From Candidatus Saccharimonadota bacterium (lineage in GTDB: Bacteria; Patescibacteriota; Saccharimonadia; Saccharimonadales; Saccharimonadaceae), in the NCBI GenBank assembly GCA_027312225.1, contig DAICXK010000006.1, positions 1 to 58,116 of the forward strand: a stretch of 58,116 nucleotides of DNA, given 5' to 3'. The number at the start of each line of letters is the position of its first letter. Position 1 is the stretch's first letter. Position numbers and translations under genes: made by a program. The notes under the pieces are model-generated. The model was given only the letters and a program-made list of their open reading frames with translations, did no database searches and was not told the DNA's origin. Shown one piece after another: positions 52,602 through 58,116 of this stretch.

Positions 52602-55600
52602 CATGAACCTTAACAGCGAAGACGCTACAACCGAAAAGCCTGCATTAGAATTGCTAACGAATCTTGGCTGGGAAGTATTTGATGCATTTGCGGAAACTGA
52701 CGGCGCGTTGCCTGAATTAACAGGTCGCGAACGCTTGGACGAAGTAGTGCTAATCAAATACCTGCGTCCCGCGCTCGAAAAACTCAACCCTACCGCCCCG
52801 CGTGAAGCTATCGATGCAACAATTACCGAGTTGCAGCGTGATCGTTCAACTATGACGCCGGTCATGGCCAATCAAGAGATATACAAGCTTATCAAAGACG
52901 GCTATAAAACTAGTTTCCTCAATGATCGAGGAGAATCCGAAGACGTCACGGTTTACATTGTTGACCTAATGAATCCAACCAACAATACATTTACGGCTAT
53001 CAGCCAATTTTGGATATTAGGCAGGCTGCACAAACGCCGACCAGACATCATAGGCTTTGTAAACGGCCTACCGCTTGTCCACATCGAACTAAAGGCGCCT
53101 GGAGAAAAAGCAAGTGACGCATATAGGGACAATCTGCGTGATTACCGCGACACTATTCCACAACTCTTTTGGTATAACCAGTTCATCATCATTAGCAATG
53201 GTACTGATTCCCGGGTAGGCAGCATGACGGCGCCGCTCGAACATTTTGCAGAGTGGAAACGCATCAACGACGAAGGCGAAGTAGGTGTCGTAAGTCTCGA
53301 TACCGCTATCCGCGCAACCTGTGCGCCTGAGCGTGCATTGGATATCATTGAAAACTTCGTTTTGTTTACTGTCGGCGATGACGGCAAAACGGTAAAGATC
53401 GTAGCTAAGAACCACCAGTATATTGGGGTTAACAATGCCGTAGAGAGTTTGCGTAGTGGAAATGATGGAAGGCTAGGCGTATTCTGGCATACCCAGGGTA
53501 GCGGAAAAAGCTTTTCGATGGTATTTTTTGCCCAAAAGGTAATGCGAAAGGTGCCGGGTAATTGGACGTTCGTTGTTATCACTGATCGGCATGACTTAGA
53601 TACGCAAATCTACAAGAATTTCGTGCGCTCCGGTGCGGTTACGGAACCCGAAGAGAGCGTGCGCGCTAGCGATAGCACTGACCTACGACAAAAACTCAAA
53701 GATGATCACCGCTATGTATTCACGTTGATTCATAAATTCCAAACTAATGATGGCAGCGAAATGCCTGTCGTCTCAAATCGTGACAATATCATTGTTATGA
53801 CCGATGAAGCGCACAGGACGCAATACGCCACGCTTGCGCTCAATATGCGCAATGCCTTACCAAACGCACGATTCATCGGCTTTACGGGCACGCCACTTAT
53901 AGCTGGCGCAAAGGAAAGGACCAAGGAAGTGTTTGGTGGTTATATCAGTAAATACAATTTCAAGGACGCGGTGGATGACGGCGCAACAGTACCTCTTTTC
54001 TATGAAAATCGCATACCCGAACTGCAATTGACCAATGATGATTTTGACGACGACCTAAACAAAATACTTGAGGCTGCCGAACTAGACGAAGAACAGGAGA
54101 AGCTACTAGAACGCCAGTTTGCAAGACAATACCACCTCGTAACGCGCGAAGACCGCCTAGAACGCGTGGCGAGAGATATAGTTGAGCATTTCATGAACCG
54201 CGGTTACCAGGGTAAAGCCATGGTTGTATCGATTGATAAAGTAACAGCCGTGCGTACCTATGACAAGGTGAAAAAGTACTGGCAAGTAGCTATGGACTCT
54301 ATCCAGCTGCAGCTTGATGCTAATCCAGAGCCAGATGTTCGGGAGCAGTTGGAAGAACAACTGGCCTATATGCAATCTAGCGATATGGCAGTTGTCGTCA
54401 GCCAATCCCAGAATGAGGTTGATGATTTTCGCCAGAAAGGCTTGGATATTTGGCCGCACCGTGAGCGCATGGTCAAAGAAGACCTTGAAGAGAAATTCAA
54501 AAAACCAGACGACCCACTCCGAATAGTGTTTGTGTGTGCGATGTGGATTACAGGGTTTGACGCCCAATCGATTAGTACTATTTATCTTGATAAGCCTATG
54601 CGCGGGCATACTTTGATGCAAACGATAGCTCGAGCGAACCGAGTATTTAAGGGTAAGTCCAACGGTTTAATCGTTGACTATATTGGTGTATTCCGCGATC
54701 TACAAAAGGCCCTGTCTATTTATGGCGAGGGTGCCGACGGTGAGATGCCGGTTAAAGATAAAAAAGAACTAAAGTTTGAGCTAGAAACCGTTTGGGCCGA
54801 CCTTGATGTGTATATTATGCAAAAGGCTGGCCATTCCTTAGCTGAAGTTGAAGAACAACAGGGTTTTGACCGTGTCGCAACCATTGCGAGATTGGTTGAT
54901 ATTATTGTTTCGTCAGAAGAGACTAAAAAGGAATTTGGCAGTCTGGCATATTCGTTCGACAAATTGTTTAAAGCGATCCTACCTGATACAGACGGTAATA
55001 CATACCTACCAACCTACCAATTGCTCCGAACCATTCAAGGACAAATCCGTTCGCTAAAGGGCGAAACCACGATTGACCACGTTACGAAAAGCATCGAGGA
55101 ACTCCTGGATGAGTCTATAGAGGCGGGGAGTTATACAATCAAAGAACTGCAGGCCGATGACATTATTGACCTATCGCAAGTTGACTTTGAAAAATTACAG
55201 CAGAAATTTGGCATCAACAGCAAGAACATCGCGACTGAAAGGCTGAAGAACGAAACCGATAAGAGACTTAAAAAGCTGCTTGACCTTAACAAAACGCGCA
55301 TCAAATTGGCTGAAAAGTTCCAACACCTGATTGACGAATACAATGCAGGCTCTAAAAACATCGAGGAGTTCTTTAACGAGTTGATGGAATTTGCCCACGA
55401 GCTGGACGAAGAGGAGCAGCGCGCCGTACGTGAAGAGATGAGCGAAGAAGAGTTGGTGATCTTTGATTTGATTGTTCGTCCAGGCCCCGAGCTTAACAAG
55501 ACCGAAGTGGGCCAAGTCAAAAAAGCTGCCCGTGATTTGCTTTTAAGCTTGAAACAGCAAAAACTAGTGCTTGACTGGAAGAAGAGCCAGCAAAACCGCG

Positions 55601-55749
55601 CTATTGTACAACGCACTATCCGCGACATCTTGGATGATGAGCTACCCGAAAGCTACGACGACAACTGGCAACGTAAAAAACTCGGTGTACTTTATGAGCA
55701 TATCTATGAGAGCTATGAAAACGCTAATATGAATGTTTACGCAAATTAG
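52594..55749 (+). CDS. hsdR: Type I restriction enzyme, R subunit
   Basis: The 1051-residue motor-nuclease has the PD-(D/E)xK nuclease core near residues 155-170 (GLPLVHIELKAPG). Two helicase lobes follow, with Walker A HTQGSGKSFSMVFF, DEAH box MTDEAHRTQ, FIGFTGTPL and motif VI region TIARANRVFKGK. The C-terminal part is helical and binds the M2S core. All key residues are intact, so the system should be active. ATG 52594 overlaps the hsdS stop by eight bases, with GGGAG upstream. Confidence 0.96.
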   Translation: MSNMNLNSEDATTEKPALELLTNLGWEVFDAFAETDGALPELTGRERLDEVVLIKYLRPALEKLNPTAPREAIDATITELQRDRSTMTPVMANQEIYKLIKDGYKTSFLNDRGESEDVTVYIVDLMNPTNNTFTAISQFWILGRLHKRRPDIIGFVNGLPLVHIELKAPGEKASDAYRDNLRDYRDTIPQLFWYNQFIIISNGTDSRVGSMTAPLEHFAEWKRINDEGEVGVVSLDTAIRATCAPERALDIIENFVLFTVGDDGKTVKIVAKNHQYIGVNNAVESLRSGNDGRLGVFWHTQGSGKSFSMVFFAQKVMRKVPGNWTFVVITDRHDLDTQIYKNFVRSGAVTEPEESVRASDSTDLRQKLKDDHRYVFTLIHKFQTNDGSEMPVVSNRDNIIVMTDEAHRTQYATLALNMRNALPNARFIGFTGTPLIAGAKERTKEVFGGYISKYNFKDAVDDGATVPLFYENRIPELQLTNDDFDDDLNKILEAAELDEEQEKLLERQFARQYHLVTREDRLERVARDIVEHFMNRGYQGKAMVVSIDKVTAVRTYDKVKKYWQVAMDSIQLQLDANPEPDVREQLEEQLAYMQSSDMAVVVSQSQNEVDDFRQKGLDIWPHRERMVKEDLEEKFKKPDDPLRIVFVCAMWITGFDAQSISTIYLDKPMRGHTLMQTIARANRVFKGKSNGLIVDYIGVFRDLQKALSIYGEGADGEMPVKDKKELKFELETVWADLDVYIMQKAGHSLAEVEEQQGFDRVATIARLVDIIVSSEETKKEFGSLAYSFDKLFKAILPDTDGNTYLPTYQLLRTIQGQIRSLKGETTIDHVTKSIEELLDESIEAGSYTIKELQADDIIDLSQVDFEKLQQKFGINSKNIATERLKNETDKRLKKLLDLNKTRIKLAEKFQHLIDEYNAGSKNIEEFFNELMEFAHELDEEEQRAVREEMSEEELVIFDLIVRPGPELNKTEVGQVKKAARDLLLSLKQQKLVLDWKKSQQNRAIVQRTIRDILDDELPESYDDNWQRKKLGVLYEHIYESYENANMNVYAN

Positions 55750-56002
55750 CATTAGCGATTGAATAACGCCCCTACAACAGAATGATTAATACTGATACTG
55801 ATATATAAATTACATTGAGTGTATTTTTCATGTTTATATGCTGGTGATCTCTATCTCTGTTGATTCCGCTAGCTCTCCCTATTATGTCCTGCGTTACAAA
55901 CCCACATATTTTGGCATGACGATGCCCCTATCAGACAACAAGAGCCAACAATGAAAAAGGTGCTTATGCTTAATTTATGTTATTAATACAACAACTACCT
56001 TA
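55750..56002. other. AT-rich intergenic region downstream of hsdR
   Basis: No ORF of note, no clear terminator and no tRNA are visible here. It is much richer in A and T than the hsd genes. It ends at the promoter of the 161-aa gene. Confidence 0.5.
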
Positions 56003-56031
56003 TTTACAAAACTCTGCAGGGAGCATAATAT
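56003..56031 (+). promoter_or_regulatory. Promoter of the 161-aa gene
   Basis: TTTACA (56003-56008) and TAATAT (56026-56031) are 17 bases apart. GCATAAT (56023-56029) and ATTATGC (56046-56052) form an inverted repeat across the -10 and transcription start, a candidate operator. Confidence 0.5.
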
Positions 56032-56066
56032 AGAATTATAAATTAATTATGCGAGGGGAGAACAAC

Positions 56067-56552
56067 ATGGCGTTTGAGGTATTCAAAGAAACCGGCACTC
56101 GTACTCGCGAGTTCATCTCAATTACTGAAACGAAGACCTTCGGCGTGCCTCGTGCCTTCCTAGACAAGCATGGAATCACCGCGCAACACAAAGCCATAGT
56201 TCTTTATGACCCTGACGAAAATAAAGTAGCGTTGCACTTCAGTACGAAAGATACAAAAATCGCTTTTGCAGTACGCATTACAGGGGAGAAGCAAGGTGCG
56301 ATAATAGCTGCACGTAGCTTCTTTGATGTCAAAGGGATCGACGTCAAGAAGTATGCCGGTAGGTACGAGTTCGAAAAGAAATCACTATCAGAACTGGGTG
56401 TCAATTCACCAGGCGAGGCGTTTGTTATTACTCTCAAAGAAAAACCAATTGATGACCCTGCACTGATAAGTAGTGAGGAAGTATCGGCTATCGATGACGC
56501 GGTTTTAAACGAGGACAAACCTGCTATGACTGATCTATTTGGGGAGGACTAG
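56067..56552 (+). CDS. Hypothetical element protein, 161 aa
   Basis: I do not recognise the family. The protein is soluble and acidic, with an N-terminal part of short strands (ISITETKTFGVPRAFLDKHGI, AIVLYDPDENKVALHF) that faintly recalls an AbrB/SpoVT-like swapped barrel. A middle segment (IIAARSFFDVKGIDVKKYAG) and an acidic tail follow. ATG 56067 is preceded by GAGGGGAG. The in-frame ATG 56049 lies before this ribosome-binding site and inside the inverted repeat. It stands between hsdR and the tRNA-like gene. An anti-restriction or regulatory role is possible but not supported by a motif. Confidence 0.65.
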   Translation: MAFEVFKETGTRTREFISITETKTFGVPRAFLDKHGITAQHKAIVLYDPDENKVALHFSTKDTKIAFAVRITGEKQGAIIAARSFFDVKGIDVKKYAGRYEFEKKSLSELGVNSPGEAFVITLKEKPIDDPALISSEEVSAIDDAVLNEDKPAMTDLFGED

Positions 56553-56587
56553 AGAATGTAGATAATTTAAAATTATGTTTTTAATAA

Positions 56588-56661
56588 GGGGCTGTAGTTT
56601 AACGGTAAAACAATTCGCTGACATTGAAATATCGCAGGTTCGACTCCCGCCAGCTCCACCA
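56588..56661 (+). tRNA. Diverged tRNA-Val (GAC)
   Basis: A full cloverleaf can be drawn. The acceptor is GGGGCTG/CAGCTCC with one G-U, and the D stem is GTTT/AAAC with GG in the loop. The anticodon loop CTGACAT gives GAC, the T loop is TTCGACT, discriminator A, and CCA is encoded. Conserved bases are in place, but the anticodon stem has an A-A mismatch at its base and a G-U at the top, and the T stem has an A-C mismatch. It lies in the mobile element, so it is either an element-borne tRNA or a decaying attachment-site copy. Confidence 0.75.
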
Positions 56662-56723
56662 AGGTATGACGACCGACCGTCAAACCATGATAAAAGTATT
56701 AATAAAATACGAAAGGAGCCACC

Positions 56724-56945
56724 ATGGCAAAAATACCAACGAATAGCGGCAAGGGCTGGAGTAAGCAAGAAATTAAGGAAATGCGTACCCTTATTCAGGG
56801 CAACACACCAACGAGGATTATCGGTTTAAAAATGGGACGCACCCCCGCAGCTATAAAAAGCCAAGCATCTAGGGAAAAAATGAGCTTAAAACCTACAAAC
56901 CAAAGCCCATACGGCGCTAAAAAAACAGGCAGCGCCTCAAGATAA
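56724..56945 (+). CDS. Small SANT/Myb-like helix protein, 73 aa
   Basis: The sequence GWSKQEIKEMRTLIQGNTPT starts a three-helix SANT-like fold, and IGLKMGRTPAAIKSQASREKMSLKPTNQSPY completes it in parts. Small proteins of this pattern are widespread in bacteria, and their function is unclear. DNA binding is suggested by GRTPAAIKSQA as recognition helix. A good AAAGGAG lies eight bases before the ATG. A strong terminator follows. Confidence 0.75.
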   Translation: MAKIPTNSGKGWSKQEIKEMRTLIQGNTPTRIIGLKMGRTPAAIKSQASREKMSLKPTNQSPYGAKKTGSASR

Positions 56946-56978
56946 GTGCGGCAGAGTCGGTATGTCATATGCATTTAA

Positions 56979-57016
56979 AATACAAAAGAAGGACCAGATG
57001 GTCCTTCTTTTGTATT
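56979..57016 (+). terminator. Strong rho-independent terminator
   Basis: A perfect 17-bp stem (56979-56995 with 57000-57016) with loop AGAT has a T-rich 3' arm. It ends the SANT-like gene transcript. Confidence 0.88.
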
Positions 57017-57071
57017 CGTTGACATTGAATATAAAGAATATATCACCTTGGGGATATGATGTCAAACCTAC

Positions 57072-57088
57072 TTGATGTATAATATCAA
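57072..57088 (+). promoter_or_regulatory. -10 element TATAAT of the XRE gene inside an inverted repeat
   Basis: TTGAT (57072-57076) and ATCAA (57084-57088) flank TATAAT (57078-57083). A dimer bound here would block the promoter, so autoregulation by the XRE protein is plausible. The -10 ends 11 bases before ATG 57095. Confidence 0.5.
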
Positions 57089-57094
57089 ATAATT

Positions 57095-57307
57095 ATGCCA
57101 TCTAGATCTACAATTTATATAGGCAACCGGCTCCGCGCAGTGCGCATAAACTTAAATCTCACACAAGCTGAGGTTGCCATGCGCGCCGACACAAACACGA
57201 ATTACTACGCCAAACTAGAACGCGGTGAGGCTATGCCTTCCCTTAAGATGCTCGAAAAAGTTATCAAAGCACTAGGCGTTAAATCTTCCGACGTTTTGCC
57301 GTTCTAA
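57095..57307 (+). CDS. XRE-family helix-turn-helix regulator, 70 aa
   Basis: This is a single Cro/C1-type domain: GNRLRAVRINLNLTQAEVAMRADTNTNYYAKLERGEAMPSLKMLEKVIKALGV in consecutive helices. The turn is TQAEVAMRAD and the recognition helix is NTNYYAKLERG. There is no ligand or protease domain, so it acts as a small repressor. It could control its own promoter and the restriction-modification or recombinase genes of the element. Its 3' end overlaps the convergent membrane protein gene by four bases. Confidence 0.9.
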   Translation: MPSRSTIYIGNRLRAVRINLNLTQAEVAMRADTNTNYYAKLERGEAMPSLKMLEKVIKALGVKSSDVLPF

Positions 57308-57921
57308 GTACTCAACATTTTTGTAAGCATACTCGCAAGATAAGTTGCAAGCGTTGCGCCCACTATAAGCCATCCCACTAGCAGTCTATTTCTTTTTGTT
57401 ATGATCATATATCCTATACTGCCAAGTATTACAACTACGAGAACGACTACGCTGTTCGTAAAACCTACGATTAGGCCAGCTAATGCGAGCAACTTGACGG
57501 TGCCGAACCCAATATACGCACCTCTAGAAACGATATATACAACAAGTGATGACACGAAAAGCAACGCTAATCCTTGCAACGACGACCAAAGCACGCTTTC
57601 GTTGATTAGTGATTGTAGATACACATGCAAAATCGCTAATGGCAATAAAAATCTATACACGACCATGTCGGGCAATAAACCCGTGCGACCGTTAATCCTC
57701 GCTAGAAAAATTAGTACAAAAACAATCAACAACCAAACAATATAGGAGGCAACCCTTAGCGCATCCCATGGTTGCATCCACAGCGCAAAAGAGGCAAATG
57801 CAACAATAAAAAATAATAATTCAGGCCATATCAATAGCTTATTCTGCACAACCCTTAAAAAGGGTACATCATCTAATATAAAGTCCTGATTCGGACTTAT
57901 GTTAGTTCTAGTCATTATCAA
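57304..57921 (-). CDS. A24 prepilin-peptidase homologue lacking both catalytic Asp
   Basis: The 205-residue protein has about seven hydrophobic helices and the two landmark loops of A24 peptidases. The first, normally D-x-R-T-x-x-x-P-D, reads NGRTGLLPDMVV, with the first Asp replaced by Asn. The second, normally GxGDxKLL, reads IGFGTVKLLALAGL, with Asp replaced by Thr. Flanking residues are well conserved, so it belongs to the family but is probably not a peptidase. It overlaps the upstream 68-aa gene by 14 bases and converges on the XRE gene. Confidence 0.75.
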   Translation of the reverse strand: MIMTRTNISPNQDFILDDVPFLRVVQNKLLIWPELLFFIVAFASFALWMQPWDALRVASYIVWLLIVFVLIFLARINGRTGLLPDMVVYRFLLPLAILHVYLQSLINESVLWSSLQGLALLFVSSLVVYIVSRGAYIGFGTVKLLALAGLIVGFTNSVVVLVVVILGSIGYMIITKRNRLLVGWLIVGATLATYLASMLTKMLST

Positions 57922-58114
57922 TCCTATTTTTCACCGTTTGCTCATATAACTCCTCTAAGGCGTCAGGGTTTTCAACGGCTATCTTATGGATTGCAGTTTT
58001 TGTGGATTCAAGCATAAACAATGCAAATTCTCGGGTTGCATTCTCAGGGTGAAAAATCTCAAGATATCGCACAACTGCATCGACATCTTCATCTGTAATT
58101 ACATAATCACTCAT
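57908..58114 (-). CDS. Small acidic helical protein, 68 aa
   Basis: I do not recognise this protein. It is acidic and helical (DEDVDAVVRYLEIFHPENAT, ALFMLESTKTAIHKIAVENP), with no signal or membrane segment. Its end overlaps the start of the A24-like gene by 14 bases, so both are probably translated from one mRNA. The upstream region lies outside the window. Confidence 0.6.
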   Translation of the reverse strand: MSDYVITDEDVDAVVRYLEIFHPENATREFALFMLESTKTAIHKIAVENPDALEELYEQTVKNRIDND

Positions 58115-58116
58115 AA

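Larger units (their letters stand above)
47020..58116. mobile_element. Integrated accessory element at tRNA-Phe (right end not seen)
   Basis: The element starts at tRNA-Phe with a large serine recombinase whose 3' end lies antisense in the tRNA. Cargo follows: replication-relaxation protein, a type I restriction-modification system, a diverged tRNA-Val, small DNA-binding proteins and membrane proteins. Intergenic DNA is longer and more AT-rich than in the core to the left. No long copy of the tRNA-Phe 3' end is found in the rest of the window, so the right junction is either beyond 58116 or too short to recognise. Confidence 0.7.

Noticed and set aside
54157-54621. Antisense frame of 154 codons in hsdR
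   Set aside because: It is a shadow of the helicase coding strand.
1-58116. Recoding of TGA as glycine, known in some Patescibacteria lineages
   Set aside because: Genuine genes end in TGA at family-typical lengths, and no conserved gene carries internal TGA.
1-58116. CRISPR arrays, insertion sequences with transposases
   Set aside because: No regularly spaced repeats, cas genes or transposase motifs were seen; the only recombinase is the serine integrase.

Overview
The window looks like a chromosome segment of a Patescibacteria/CPR bacterium, most likely a Saccharibacteria (TM7) relative. I infer this from gene style, not from a database search: a shortened alanyl-tRNA synthetase and UvrC, single-copy repair genes, type IV pilin-like proteins, an FtsA/PilM-like ATPase next to a one-pass membrane protein with a baseplate-J-like region, and no amino-acid or nucleotide biosynthesis operons. 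TGA, TAA and TAG all act as stops.

Layout. 1-17,962 holds translation and cell-envelope genes (mnmA-alaS; an ftsA-like/baseplate-like/ruvX/mltG operon; a LysM-CHAP wall hydrolase behind a structured leader; obg) and DNA repair genes (sbcB, uvrA). 17,992-25,024 holds a DedA protein, ribosomal protein L25, an HTH-Nudix protein beside a perfect palindrome, a paired ABC exporter and an Erm-like rRNA methyltransferase. 25,069-38,041 holds TrhO, an ArsR/MMPL/LiaF-like set, FKBP, uvrC, an M24 peptidase, SecG and an OppA-like binding protein, with two decayed genes. 38,042-46,968 holds tRNA-Leu with a duplicated 3' end, a Ser/Thr kinase, TypA, a Nudix protein, a TyrA-like dehydrogenase, a GH37 trehalase, another broken gene, RarA and a slipin.

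From tRNA-Phe (47,020) to the window end is an integrated accessory element. A large serine recombinase ends antisense inside the tRNA. It is followed by a 47-aa ORF overlapping the recombinase start, a replication-relaxation protein, a complete type I restriction-modification system (hsdM-hsdS-hsdR), a diverged tRNA-Val, small DNA-binding proteins, and a prepilin-peptidase homologue in which both expected catalytic aspartates appear to be replaced. No clear right end is visible, so the element may continue past the window.

A recurring feature is a -10 hexamer (TATAAT, TATACT or close variants) 6-13 nt in front of the start codon, on both strands and in both core and island genes. This predicts many leaderless or near-leaderless mRNAs and shifts several start codons from the longest ORF to the first ATG or GTG after the -10. 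Three broken genes and a duplicated tRNA-Leu end show continuing gene loss and past integration.
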